Below are positions 1-9,585 of a DNA stretch of 64,000 nucleotides, in pieces. This DNA is from an uncultured Maribacter sp. (GTDB lineage: Bacteria; Bacteroidota; Bacteroidia; Flavobacteriales; Flavobacteriaceae). The notes under the pieces are model-generated. The model saw only the letters and a program-made list of their open reading frames with translations. It was not told where the DNA came from and did no database searches. The DNA is taken from positions 1 through 64,000 of the forward strand of contig NZ_CANMBB010000006.1 of NCBI RefSeq assembly GCF_947495965.1, in the 5' to 3' direction. Positions within the stretch are counted from its first letter, which is position 1, and each line of letters opens with the position of its first letter. Position numbers and translations under genes: made by a program.

Positions 1-1608
1 GTAGCAACATTTTTCCAAAATGGTTCTTATGAAGGTACCTCATGGGAATTTGGTATTGGGGATTATGCAGACATTACCCTAGAAGGAATGTTAGATAATG
101 ACGCTTCTTCTTTACAAATAGAACCAGGATATGTAGTGGAACTATATTCAGAAAAAGACTTTGAAGGAGAAGTATTAGCATTAGAAGAGAATATATCTTT
201 TTTAGGCACATCTGATTTTAACGACAAGGTATCTTCTATCAAAATATATGAGTTTATTGAACCTTCTTTACCAACAGTGGTAACATTTTTCCGGGATGGT
301 TCTTATGAAGGTATCTCATGGGAGTTTGGTATTGGGAATTATATAGACATTACTCTGGAAGGAATGTTAGATAATGATGCTTCTTCTTTACAAATAGAAC
401 CAGGATATGTAGTGGAACTATATTCAGAAAAAGACTTTGAAGGAGAAATGGTTGAGTTAAAAGAAAACTCTTCCTTTTTAGGTTTTTCTGATTTTAATGA
501 CAAGGTATCTTCTGTAAAAATATATGAGATTATTGTTCCAACAGTAGCAACATTTTTCCAAAATGGTTCTTATGAAGGTACCTCATGGGAATTTGGTATT
601 GGGGATTATGCAGACATTACTCTGGAAGGAATGTTAGATAATGACGCTTCTTCTTTACAAATAGAACCAGGATATGTAGTGGAATTATATTCAGAAAAAG
701 ACTTTGAAGGAGAAATGGTTGTGTTAAAAGAAAATTCTTCTTTTTTAGGTTTTTCTGATTTTAATGACAAGGTATCTTCCACAAAAGTGTATGAGATTAC
801 AGCTGCAACGGTAGTAACATTTTTCCGGAATGGTTCTTATGAAGGTACCTCATGGGAGTTTGGTATTGGGGATTATGCAGACATTACCCTAGAAGGAATG
901 TTAGATAATGACGCTTCTTCTTTACAAATAGAACCAGGATATGTAGTGGAATTATATTCGGAAAAAGACTTTGAAGGAGAAGTATTAGCATTAGAAGAGA
1001 ATATATCTTTTTTAGGCACATCTGATTTTAACGACAAGGTATCTTCTATCAAAATATATGAGTTTATTGAAACTCCCATACCGACAGTGGCAACACTTTT
1101 TCAACATAGTTCTTATAGCGGAATTTCATGGGAACTTGGTATTGGGGATTTTGCAGATATTACCTTAGAAGGGATATCAGATAATGACGCTTCTTCTTTA
1201 CAAATAGAACCAGGATATGTAGTAGAACTATATTCAGAAAAGAATTTCGAGGGAGAAGTGCTTATTCTAGATTCAGATACTGGGTTCTTAAGTAATAGTA
1301 GTTTTAATGACATTACTTCCTCGGTAAAAATATATGAGTTTGTAGAACCAGCTTTAACTACCCTTTTTCAAGATATTTCATACGGAGGTACTTCGTGGAA
1401 TCTTGGTATTGGAGAATACGGAGATATTTCACTAGAAGGTATTCAATTGAACGATATAGGTTCAGTACAAGTAGCAGATGGTTATGTTGTAGAGTTGTAT
1501 CCAGATTTAAACTTTGGAGGCATACCGTTAATATTAAAATCTAATACAAACAATCTTGTTACCTTGGGTATGAATGATGAAGCAGAGTCAGTAAAAGTGT
1601 TTTTAGAT
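1..1608 (+). repeat. Six tandem 267/276-bp beta/gamma-crystallin coding repeats
   Basis: Repeat units begin at about 1, 277, 544, 811, 1087 and 1354 (the codon before the conserved ThrPhePhe or ThrLeuPhe). Units 1 and 4 are 276 bp and share the same distal half (EVLALEENISFLGTSDF). Units 2 and 3 are 267 bp and share a different distal half (KENSSFLGFSDF). The stretch encoding LDNDASSLQIEPGYVVELYS is almost identical at DNA level in units 1-5, while unit 6 has diverged. The array probably continues upstream of the window. The near-identity points to recent duplication or gene conversion and makes copy number prone to change or misassembly. Confidence 0.9.
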
Positions 1609-2493
1609 GATTGTAAATGTACCTCAGGAGAATATAGCCTATTGGTTAATGGAAGCTTTGAAGAAACTAGTAATCCTGCATATGCTACAACATTTGATTT
1701 AATTGAGGATTTGGGAAGTACCTATAATAGTGTCAAGTTTATAGATGCACATACAGATAGTGATTTTCCAGGTTGGTTTACCACAGGTGGTATAGCTCTA
1801 CAACAAGGTGGTTTTTCGCAAGGAGGTACTCTTGAGTTAGGTCAAAGCGGATTTTTAGGAATTACAGCTCCGGATGGTAGTGTTTTCATAGAAATGGACG
1901 CTAATCATCACCATCAAATTATTACCGTAACACCTGGCCAGTTGCTCGATTGGGAGCTATCACATCGAGGTCGTCCAGGCGATGATGAAATTACTATTTC
2001 AGCAGGGCCTATAGGAAACCAAGAAGTTATAGCAGTTGTATCTTCTCCAAATACTCAATGGGTTTCGCACGCTGGACAATACCAAGTACCTGCGGGGGTT
2101 TCTGAGATTCAATTTACAATTACCCCTTCTGGTGCGGGTGATGGAGATATAGATTCTTCCAATTTATTGGATTTTGTAAAACTTTGCCCATCTAGTGGAA
2201 CAACAAATAATACAACTTCCCTGAGAGCAAAAATCAGTAAAAAACTACCTATATCACTATATCCAAATCCAGTAGAAGATATTTTTTACTTGCATACAGA
2301 AGAAATGCTTTCACAAAGCAGCTTTGTTTATATATATTCCGCAAGTGGAGTATTAGTTAAAAAACAAAATATAATTTTTGAGAATGGTAGGGATGTTGAA
2401 ATCTTTGTGGATGAATTGTCTAGCGGTATATATACAATTTTAATTGCTAATGATAAAGGTGAATCTATTGCCTTACAGATATATAAAAATTAA
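1..2493 (+). CDS. Secreted beta/gamma-crystallin repeat protein with T9SS type A sorting domain (5' partial)
   Basis: The reading frame is open from the first base, so the true start lies upstream; the first in-frame ATG at 88 sits inside a repeat and is not a start. The 830 visible residues hold six domains of 89-92 residues, each with two Greek-key halves. Most halves carry the double-clamp calcium motif (N/D)(N/D)xx(S/T)S, seen as DNDASS and NDKVSS. A module of about 195 residues beginning LVNGSFEE follows, resembling galactose-binding or DUF642-like jelly rolls. The last 80 residues (LYPNPVEDIFY to LQIYKN) are a type A T9SS C-terminal domain, so the protein should be exported across the outer membrane and attached or released. 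The likely role is a calcium-stabilised surface or matrix protein; this is inference. It is followed by 295 bases of AT-rich DNA before the polysaccharide locus. Confidence 0.85.
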   Translation, partial: VATFFQNGSYEGTSWEFGIGDYADITLEGMLDNDASSLQIEPGYVVELYSEKDFEGEVLALEENISFLGTSDFNDKVSSIKIYEFIEPSLPTVVTFFRDGSYEGISWEFGIGNYIDITLEGMLDNDASSLQIEPGYVVELYSEKDFEGEMVELKENSSFLGFSDFNDKVSSVKIYEIIVPTVATFFQNGSYEGTSWEFGIGDYADITLEGMLDNDASSLQIEPGYVVELYSEKDFEGEMVVLKENSSFLGFSDFNDKVSSTKVYEITAATVVTFFRNGSYEGTSWEFGIGDYADITLEGMLDNDASSLQIEPGYVVELYSEKDFEGEVLALEENISFLGTSDFNDKVSSIKIYEFIETPIPTVATLFQHSSYSGISWELGIGDFADITLEGISDNDASSLQIEPGYVVELYSEKNFEGEVLILDSDTGFLSNSSFNDITSSVKIYEFVEPALTTLFQDISYGGTSWNLGIGEYGDISLEGIQLNDIGSVQVADGYVVELYPDLNFGGIPLILKSNTNNLVTLGMNDEAESVKVFLDDCKCTSGEYSLLVNGSFEETSNPAYATTFDLIEDLGSTYNSVKFIDAHTDSDFPGWFTTGGIALQQGGFSQGGTLELGQSGFLGITAPDGSVFIEMDANHHHQIITVTPGQLLDWELSHRGRPGDDEITISAGPIGNQEVIAVVSSPNTQWVSHAGQYQVPAGVSEIQFTITPSGAGDGDIDSSNLLDFVKLCPSSGTTNNTTSLRAKISKKLPISLYPNPVEDIFYLHTEEMLSQSSFVYIYSASGVLVKKQNIIFENGRDVEIFVDELSSGIYTILIANDKGESIALQIYKN

Positions 2494-2788
2494 TGTAATT
2501 AAGGCTTTTATAAAATTTATTACCCTTATTAATTTACCATCCTTGATACTATAGAAAATATGGTAAATATAGTTTCGTAGTATTTAAATAAAATTCAGTA
2601 ACAATTATTTTAAGATATATTAAAATGTTAGTTTAACTCTTATGCTATTTTTGAAAAAAGATGCTTATTGAAAATAAAGATTTTTAAAAATTTAATCAAT
2701 AATTAATCTTGCTTAAAGATTATATTTATAATATACTATACCTGAAGTTAATCACAAAGTATATGAACTTAATACTAAATAATAGACA

Positions 2789-4324
2789 TTGGAACAAGCA
2801 AAACGTGTAGCAAAAAACACTGGATTCCTATACGCACGTATGGCCATTACGGTCTTTATATCTCTTTACTCTACTCGATTAGTATTGGCAGCTTTAGGCG
2901 CTACTGATTTTGGGATTTTTAATGTTGTGGCTGGAGCTATTGCTATGCTAACTTTTTTAAATGCAGCTATGACTTCTGCGACTCAACGCTTTATGTCTTT
3001 TGCAGAAGGAAAAGGAGATTTTAAAGCCCAAATAGGAATTTTTAACGTCAGTGTTTTACTACATTGGGTTATAGCATTTATAGTGGTGCTTATACTGGAG
3101 ATTGCCTCTTATTTTTTATTTAACGGAATTTTGGAGATTCCTGATAATAGATTATATGCCGCAAAGCTCATTTTTCAATGTATGGTAATTAGTACCTTCT
3201 TTAAAATTATATCAGTTCCTTATGATGCAGTTATTAATGCGCATGAAAATATGTTTTTTGTAGCTGTTTTAGGTGTATTGGAGTCTTTATTGAAATTAGG
3301 AATAGCTATATATATTACAAGCACCAATTTTGATGCATTAGTAGTTTATGGTTTTTTAATGGCATTAATGGAGGTGATTTTGTTACTAATACGAAGAGTA
3401 TATTGTCATAAATCATATAAAGAGGTGTCTATAAATATTAAAAAACATTATGATCGAGCTCTTTTTAAAGAAATGAGTAGTTTTGCTGGTTGGTCTTTTC
3501 TAGGTTCTTCCACAACTATGTTTTCTCAATATGGCCAAGGCGTAGTATTAAATATGTTTTTTGGCCCAAAGATTAATGCTTCTCACGGTATTGCTAATCA
3601 AATTAGTGGACAGATGGGAGCATTTGCTACTACAATGCTTAAAGCTTTAAGCCCTGCTATTACTAAAAGTGAAGGGGCAGGAGGAAGGTCTAATATGTTA
3701 AAAATGACATTGTTTGGTAGTAAATTTTCTTTCTTTTTACTTATAATATTTACAGTGCCAGTTATCATAGAAATGCCATATATTTTTAAATTTTGGTTAA
3801 TAAATGTACCCCCGTATGCAATCCTATTTTCTCGCTTAATATTGTTTAATAAGTTAATCGAGCAATTATTTGTGCCAATTGATACGGCAATAAGAGCTGT
3901 AGGGCATATTAAAGAATACCAAATAGCTATTTCAATATTAGCAATATTACCTTTACCAATTTGTGCTTTTTTATTTAGTTATAATTTCTCGCCCTATTAT
4001 CTATATGTAGTTTTGATGGTATATGTAATTTCTCATGCTATAATAATTCTATTTTATGCTCGAAAATATTGTAGCTTATCAATGATTTCTTTTTTTAAAC
4101 AAACTTTTTTACGTTCCTTCTTTACTTTTTTGGTTGTTATAGGGTTATCATATTTGCCAACACTCCTTTTGTCAGAAGGATTACCTAGATTAATAACAGT
4201 AATAATAATTTCCGGTATTACTTATCTTTTTTCTGTTTGGTATATTGGATTTAACAAAGGAGAAAGACAATTAATTATCCCTTTGTTAGATAACACATTA
4301 AAAAAAGTTAAAAATATATTTTAA
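2789..4324 (+). CDS. Oligosaccharide flippase, Wzx/MATE-like
   Basis: This hydrophobic 511-residue protein has about 12 membrane segments and the N-terminal pattern of polysaccharide-biosynthesis flippases (KRVAKNTGFLYARM, then a segment with SLYSTRLVLAALG). Such proteins move undecaprenyl-linked repeat units across the inner membrane. The start is a TTG at 2789: an in-frame stop at 2783-2785 leaves no earlier start, and the first in-frame ATG (2839) would remove the conserved N-terminus. It is the first gene of a co-directional polysaccharide locus. The family is clear; the exact substrate cannot be read from sequence. Confidence 0.85.
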   Translation: MEQAKRVAKNTGFLYARMAITVFISLYSTRLVLAALGATDFGIFNVVAGAIAMLTFLNAAMTSATQRFMSFAEGKGDFKAQIGIFNVSVLLHWVIAFIVVLILEIASYFLFNGILEIPDNRLYAAKLIFQCMVISTFFKIISVPYDAVINAHENMFFVAVLGVLESLLKLGIAIYITSTNFDALVVYGFLMALMEVILLLIRRVYCHKSYKEVSINIKKHYDRALFKEMSSFAGWSFLGSSTTMFSQYGQGVVLNMFFGPKINASHGIANQISGQMGAFATTMLKALSPAITKSEGAGGRSNMLKMTLFGSKFSFFLLIIFTVPVIIEMPYIFKFWLINVPPYAILFSRLILFNKLIEQLFVPIDTAIRAVGHIKEYQIAISILAILPLPICAFLFSYNFSPYYLYVVLMVYVISHAIIILFYARKYCSLSMISFFKQTFLRSFFTFLVVIGLSYLPTLLLSEGLPRLITVIIISGITYLFSVWYIGFNKGERQLIIPLLDNTLKKVKNIF

Positions 4325-4442
4325 TTAAGGACTTGCAGTAAACTTATTGTAAATATCCTTAATAAAAATTTACTTAAGCTACTTGTTTAAATGGTTAACT
4401 ATATTAACACAAATTTAAAGGTGTAAATACAAAATAATACTA

Positions 4443-5270
4443 ATGAAGATTATACAAGCGCAGGGTCAAACTTGCAATCAATTTTGGATTTATTCTCATT
4501 TTATAGCCGAAGCTATAGAGAATAAAAATAAAGTTTGGGCTTTAGCACCAGATATATCTATTAAAGATTATCCTAACTTATTAGATTCAGATGTTATAAA
4601 ATACAAACTTTATTCAAAGTTTTTAGTACAACTTTTTGGTTATAAAAATTATATTAATGTCATAAATTCTCTTGTTCACAATAGAATTACACGTACTTTC
4701 TTAATATTTTTTTTTAAACTTATTCCTTTTGTAGATTTTATTTGGGCTGAAATGGAAGGTTTTACTTTTTTAAACAGAGATAACTACAAAAAAGAAATCT
4801 GTCAGATTTTAAAACCTAAAGATGAAATTACTAAGAATGTTGAAACATTTTTTCAAACTAAAAGAGAAAAGTTCGATATTATTATTGGAGTACATTTACG
4901 TCGTGGCGATTATGCCACATGGCAAGGAGGTCAATATTTTTACTCAGATAAGGAGTATAATAATGTTATGTTGCATTTAAAAACTTTTTTTCCTTCTTTA
5001 AAAGTTGGGTTTCTTTTATGTAGCAATGAAAGTTTAAATCCAAGTAATTTTGAAGAGAATGACGTTTTTAAATTAAATAATAGTTCTGCAGCAATGGACA
5101 TTTATGGCTTATCTCAATGCGATTACATTATTGGGCCACCATCATCCTTTTCCTCTTGGTCAGCATATTTTGGAAATAAACCACTTTACTTTTTAAAAAC
5201 TAGCGATTGTAAATTCAATTTATCAGATTTTAAGACTGGAGAAAATTCTTGGACCAAACGAAATGATTAA
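4443..5270 (+). CDS. Glycosyltransferase, GT11-like (alpha-1,2-fucosyltransferase-like)
   Basis: This is a 275-residue protein. The motif GVHLRRGDY at residues 149-157 matches the HxRRGDY donor-binding motif of alpha-1,2- and alpha-1,6-fucosyltransferases, and the N-terminal QGQTCNQF is reminiscent of the GGLGNQ start of GT11. The C-terminal segment DYIIGPPSSFSSWSAYFG fits the conserved SSFSWWAAWL-like block of that group. Its place between a flippase and an acyltransferase supports a role in building the repeat unit. Fucose or another GDP-sugar as donor is inference. It is preceded by 118 bases of AT-rich DNA and followed by 109. Confidence 0.68.
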   Translation: MKIIQAQGQTCNQFWIYSHFIAEAIENKNKVWALAPDISIKDYPNLLDSDVIKYKLYSKFLVQLFGYKNYINVINSLVHNRITRTFLIFFFKLIPFVDFIWAEMEGFTFLNRDNYKKEICQILKPKDEITKNVETFFQTKREKFDIIIGVHLRRGDYATWQGGQYFYSDKEYNNVMLHLKTFFPSLKVGFLLCSNESLNPSNFEENDVFKLNNSSAAMDIYGLSQCDYIIGPPSSFSSWSAYFGNKPLYFLKTSDCKFNLSDFKTGENSWTKRND

Positions 5271-5379
5271 TCGAATTATAAAATATTAAGTGTCATTCAT
5301 AGATTTTGGATTAATCCAATTTTTTATATAGGCTACTAATTTTTAAAAAAACGTCAGTCCTTCATTAATTAAAAAAAAT

Positions 5380-6000
5380 ATGCAGCATATCTTCAGTTTA
5401 AGTTATAAACTTTTTCGAAATTTATATTTTAGATTAAAATATTTTTTAGATACCTATTTTTGTTTAATCCTATTTTATTTGAATAAAGTAACACATAAGG
5501 GAATAAAAACAAAAGGCATGCCTAAAGTAATGGTTGCAAGAGGCGGATTCTTTTCAATTGGTAAAAATTTTAGGATTAATAATACTATTAACTCAAACCC
5601 TATAGGTTGTGTACAACCTTGCATGTTTTTTGTTGATAGTAAAGCCAAATTAGTTTTAGGTGATAATGTAAGTCTTAGTCAAACAGCTATTGTTTGTCAT
5701 GAAAATATAGTCATAGGTAATAATGTTAAAATGGGTGGTGGTGTTTGTGTTTATGATACTGATTTTCATAGTTTGGATAAAAATAAAAGGACTACAATTG
5801 CAGATGATTTCGCGAATAAAAAAATGGCTCCAGTTTATATTAAAGATAACGTGTTTATTGGGGCTAATACTACCATTTTAAAAGGTGTAACAGTAGGCGA
5901 AAATTCCATCATTGGAGCATGTTCTTTAGTATCTAAGAATATTCCATCTAATGAAATTTGGGCAGGAAATCCAGCACGAAAAATTAAATCTATAATTTGA
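5380..6000 (+). CDS. Left-handed beta-helix acyltransferase (hexapeptide family)
   Basis: This 206-residue protein has a basic, hydrophobic N-terminal 45 residues. A hexapeptide-repeat domain follows, ending in the typical VYIKDNVFIGANTTILKG and IWAGNPARKI blocks seen in WcaF/NodL/maltose-acetyltransferase-type O-acetyltransferases. The likely role is O-acetylation (or another acyl transfer) of a sugar in the repeat unit, using acetyl-CoA in the cytoplasm. The ATG at 5380 follows an A-rich stretch typical of Bacteroidota translation starts. A second member of the family lies at 14158. Confidence 0.8.
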   Translation: MQHIFSLSYKLFRNLYFRLKYFLDTYFCLILFYLNKVTHKGIKTKGMPKVMVARGGFFSIGKNFRINNTINSNPIGCVQPCMFFVDSKAKLVLGDNVSLSQTAIVCHENIVIGNNVKMGGGVCVYDTDFHSLDKNKRTTIADDFANKKMAPVYIKDNVFIGANTTILKGVTVGENSIIGACSLVSKNIPSNEIWAGNPARKIKSII

Positions 6001-6045
6001 ATATTTACTATTGTTATCTCTTAATAAGAAAAAAAAGTATGTGTA

Positions 6046-7326
6046 ATGCATAAGAGAATAATTCTACTTTTACTGCTTGGGATAACACTTGAATCTATTA
6101 ATCAATATAGTAGAGTTCCTTTAGGAGGTACTTATTTATGGTGGCTCGTAAATAGTGCTACTCTGTATTTATTACTAAAAACAATCCCTAAATTTTATGA
6201 TAAAGTAAATTCAAAGAATTTACTATACGTTAAAATTTATTTGGCTTGGAATATTATTTGCTTGGTTCAAGGTTTCTTCGTTGCGGAAGACTATTGGGAG
6301 TGGAAATTTTTGATTCATAGGTTTTGGATATTATTATTGCCAATTTGTTCATTTGTATTTACAAATACTTATTTTGTACAGACAGTTTTGAGACAATGGT
6401 TCAAATATTTTCTACCAGCATTTGCTTTGTTTTCTTTTGTTATGTATACGGATGCAGTGGGACGCTATTTAATGCCTATTAGCCTTTTACTTGTTTTTTT
6501 TCCTTTATTAACTACCAAGTGGAAAAGCATTCTTTTTCTTATGACTTTGATTGTTTTATTAACCGATTTAAGTGCGAGAAGTAACGTAATTAAGTTTGTT
6601 GTGCCCTTGCTAATATCCTTATTATTTTATTTTAAATCTTATATAGCTTATAGGGCTATGATTTTTGTAAGAGTTTTGCTTTTGTTAATTCCTATAGTCT
6701 TTTTAGTATTGGGAATTACTAATGTATTCAACATTTTTAAAATGAATGATTATATAAAAGGAGATTATACTGTTGCAGCAAATGAAAATAGTTATGGTGA
6801 TAAAGAAGATTTAACCGCAGATACACGTACCTTTTTATATGTAGAAGAAATTCTTTCTGCTATTAAATATGATTATGTAATTTTTGGACGAACTCCAGCA
6901 AGGGGATATGAGTCCCCGACTTTTGGACGGGAGATTGATAAGGATTTAAAACGTAATAAAATGGAGAGATTTTCCAGTGAAGTATCTATTCTTAATATTT
7001 TTAATTGGACAGGCTTAATAGGTGTTGTGTTATATTTTTTGATTTTTGTGAGGGCATCTTATTTGGCTCTTAAAAAATCGAATAATTGGGCTTTAAAATG
7101 TCTGGGAATATACGTAGCTTTTCGTTGGATGTATGCTTGGGTTGAAGATTATAGTTCTTTTGATTTATCTTTTTTATTCCTCTTTTTGGCTATAAGTATT
7201 TGTTATTCTAAAGCATTTAGAGATATGACGGATAGTGAATTTAAATACTGGCTTTTTGGTGTTTTTGATAAAAGATATCATAAGGCAGTTAAAAAATTAC
7301 AACTTGTAGAAATAGAAGATATTTAA
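6046..7326 (+). CDS. O-antigen/capsule polymerase-like membrane protein (Wzy-like)
   Basis: This is a 426-residue polytopic membrane protein with roughly ten hydrophobic segments and a hydrophilic loop around residues 235-310 (from about NDYIKGDYT to about EVSIL). This resembles the periplasmic loop of Wzy/WaaL-type polymerases. Wzy proteins are too divergent for motif proof, so the call rests on topology and on its place between polysaccharide acyltransferase and glycosyltransferase genes. The C-terminal 40 residues are hydrophilic and cytoplasmic. Expected role: joining flipped repeat units at the periplasmic face. Confidence 0.65.
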   Translation: MHKRIILLLLLGITLESINQYSRVPLGGTYLWWLVNSATLYLLLKTIPKFYDKVNSKNLLYVKIYLAWNIICLVQGFFVAEDYWEWKFLIHRFWILLLPICSFVFTNTYFVQTVLRQWFKYFLPAFALFSFVMYTDAVGRYLMPISLLLVFFPLLTTKWKSILFLMTLIVLLTDLSARSNVIKFVVPLLISLLFYFKSYIAYRAMIFVRVLLLLIPIVFLVLGITNVFNIFKMNDYIKGDYTVAANENSYGDKEDLTADTRTFLYVEEILSAIKYDYVIFGRTPARGYESPTFGREIDKDLKRNKMERFSSEVSILNIFNWTGLIGVVLYFLIFVRASYLALKKSNNWALKCLGIYVAFRWMYAWVEDYSSFDLSFLFLFLAISICYSKAFRDMTDSEFKYWLFGVFDKRYHKAVKKLQLVEIEDI

Positions 7327-7361
7327 TGGAGACCATAGCTCTTTCATAAATAAATATAATA

Positions 7362-8198
7362 ATGATTTATATAGTAATACCTGTTTTTAATAGATGGCAT
7401 TTCACAAAAATATGTCTACAACAATTAGAAAAACAATCTTATATTGACTTTAAGACAATAATTATTGATGATGGTTCTTCTGATGAAACTTCTGAAGAAT
7501 TAACAAAAAACCATCCAGATATTATTGTTCTAAAGGGAGATGGTTCTCTTTGGTGGACAGGAGGTATTAATTTAGGAATTGCTTATGCTTTAAAACAAGG
7601 AGCTACATATATTGTCACGCTAAATAATGATACTATCCCAGCTCATGATTACGTGGAACAATTATTAAAGGCATCAAAAATAGAACCTAAGGCGCTAATT
7701 GGTTCTACAGGAACGGATGCTAATACAAAAGAAATTAATTTTTGTGGAGAACGTGTAAAATGGATTTCTGATAGTGCAGTAAGTTTAAAAGACAGTTTAA
7801 CTAAGGATCAGCAATTTGGACTTCATGAAGTGTCTTATTTTCCTGGAAGGGGTTTATTAATTCCCAAAATTGTTTTTGATACAATTGGCCTATTTGATAG
7901 AGAAACTTTTCCGCATTATATGGCAGATTATGATTTTACGTTGCGGGCTCGTAAAGCAGGATTTAAAGTATATTGCTCTTTAGATACTAAATTAGCTACT
8001 TATCCTGAAGCCTCTGGAGCAAACCAATTAATGGAGCAAAAAAGTTGGAAGAATTATAGGGAACATCTATTTGGAATAAAGGGAGCTGCAAATTTAAAAT
8101 ATTATTACACCTATGTATTTAGACATTGCCCATGGTATTTTTTACCTATTAATATAACTATTGGAACATTAAAACGTCTTATAAATTACTGGAGATAA
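7362..8198 (+). CDS. Glycosyltransferase family 2
   Basis: A GT-A fold transferase of 278 residues. It opens with IVIPVFNRW, has the nucleotide-binding acid pair in DDGSSDET (residues 36-43), GDGSLWWTGGIN (59-70), and the metal-site variant LNND at 87-90. The later block MADYDFTLRARKAGF is the catalytic-base region of rhamnosyl/hexosyl GT2 enzymes. It is cytoplasmic and adds one sugar of the repeat unit; donor and linkage are unknown. The spacing to the upstream polymerase is 35 bases, suggesting one transcript. Confidence 0.88.
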   Translation: MIYIVIPVFNRWHFTKICLQQLEKQSYIDFKTIIIDDGSSDETSEELTKNHPDIIVLKGDGSLWWTGGINLGIAYALKQGATYIVTLNNDTIPAHDYVEQLLKASKIEPKALIGSTGTDANTKEINFCGERVKWISDSAVSLKDSLTKDQQFGLHEVSYFPGRGLLIPKIVFDTIGLFDRETFPHYMADYDFTLRARKAGFKVYCSLDTKLATYPEASGANQLMEQKSWKNYREHLFGIKGAANLKYYYTYVFRHCPWYFLPINITIGTLKRLINYWR

Positions 8199-8316
8199 AG
8201 GATAAAAAACTCTTCTAATAAAGATAATTGGGTATTGTTTAAACTATAATTAGAAATTATTCGAAATATAGAAAACACCCATTAAAAATTCTCCTAAAAT
8301 ATATACAATAACCTTT

Positions 8317-9531
8317 ATGCAAAAAATTTTACTTTCAGCTTATGCTTGTGATCCTTCAAAAGGATCTGAACCTGGGAATGGTTATAATTGGGCTAAACAA
8401 CTTGCATTGTTAGGTTATGAAATACACTGTATAACAACTAGTAAAGGAAAAAGTGCTATTAAACAAAAAGCTGAAGGTAATGAAAAATTAAATTTTACAT
8501 TTGTTGATTTACCTTTTGGTTTAGATAAAATATATAGTACTTCAAAATTAGGTATGTACCTACATTATTTTTTATGGCAATGGAGAGCGTATCGTGTGGG
8601 TAAAAAATTGCATAAGACAAGTTCATTTGATTTAGTACATCATATTACCTGGGGTAGTGTCCAACAGGGATCATTCATGTATAAGCTACCTATACCTATG
8701 ATATTTGGACCAGCTGGAGGCGGTCAAAAATCGCCAGAAGCCCTAAGACGATTTTTTCTCGGAGCTTGGAAAAGTGAAGAAAAGAGAGAATTTATAACAA
8801 ATAAATTCATAAAGTACAATCCAGCATGTTTTAAAATGGTTAAAAAAGCATCTGTTATTTTAGCATCTAATATACCAACTAAAGAGTTAGTAGAAAGTTT
8901 AGGTTGCAAAAACACAAAGCTTGTTCTTGATGTAGGTTTACCTAAGGCTTTTTATCCTAAAGTTATACCCAAAAGGAAAATAGATAAGGAAAACTTAAAA
9001 TTGCTATGGGTAGGGAGATTTATGCCAAGAAAAGGATTAATACTACTATTAGAGGTAATGAATGAATTAAAAAGTTATCCGAATATTGAATTAACTATAG
9101 TTGGAGACGGTGAAATGAAAGAGATTTTGTTGCAAGGGATAGAAAAGTATGATTTAAAAAATACAAATTGGGTGGGGAAAGTACCGTTCAACGAAGTCCC
9201 TAATTATTATGCTTCACATGATTTGTTTGTATTTAGTTCATTGAGAGATTCCGTTGGTGTTCAGTTGATTGAAGCTATGGCTTATGGCTTACCAATTATT
9301 ACTCTAGATTTAAATGGTGCTAGTTTGCTTGTAGATGATACCAGAGGTATAAAAATACCAGTAAAAGACTCGGAACAGATTGTTTTGGATTTTGCGAAAG
9401 CAATTATAGCACTTAGCAAAGACAGTGTCAGATTAGAACAAATGTCGAATAATGCATTTGATTATAGTAAACAGTTTATTTGGGAGGACAAGATAAAGGA
9501 TATTGCTGATAAGTATTATCCAAAACCATAG
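8317..9531 (+). CDS. Glycosyltransferase family 4
   Basis: This is a 404-residue GT-B enzyme. The N-terminal domain starts ILLSAYACDPSKGSEPGNGYNWA, the acceptor-side pattern of GT4 enzymes. The C-terminal donor domain has WVGRFMPRKGL and the block SSLRDSVGVQLIEAMAYGLP, in which the usual first Glu of the EX7E signature is Asp. The expected role is sugar transfer from a nucleotide donor onto the growing lipid-linked repeat unit, with retention of configuration. It is preceded by about 118 bases without a gene and followed by the asparagine-synthase-like gene. Confidence 0.85.
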   Translation: MQKILLSAYACDPSKGSEPGNGYNWAKQLALLGYEIHCITTSKGKSAIKQKAEGNEKLNFTFVDLPFGLDKIYSTSKLGMYLHYFLWQWRAYRVGKKLHKTSSFDLVHHITWGSVQQGSFMYKLPIPMIFGPAGGGQKSPEALRRFFLGAWKSEEKREFITNKFIKYNPACFKMVKKASVILASNIPTKELVESLGCKNTKLVLDVGLPKAFYPKVIPKRKIDKENLKLLWVGRFMPRKGLILLLEVMNELKSYPNIELTIVGDGEMKEILLQGIEKYDLKNTNWVGKVPFNEVPNYYASHDLFVFSSLRDSVGVQLIEAMAYGLPIITLDLNGASLLVDDTRGIKIPVKDSEQIVLDFAKAIIALSKDSVRLEQMSNNAFDYSKQFIWEDKIKDIADKYYPKP

Positions 9532-9585
9532 ATACAAAAATTCTGTAGAGAATTTAAGCTAAAAGTAATACATATTGCATTGCAA

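Noticed and set aside
873-1313. Minus-strand open frames inside the crystallin array
   Set aside because: They are shadows of the repeats on the other strand, repeat with the same period, and have no homology or start signal of their own.
2494-2788. Insertion sequence or attachment site between the crystallin gene and the polysaccharide locus
   Set aside because: The gap is AT-rich with no inverted ends, direct target repeats or transposase remnants.
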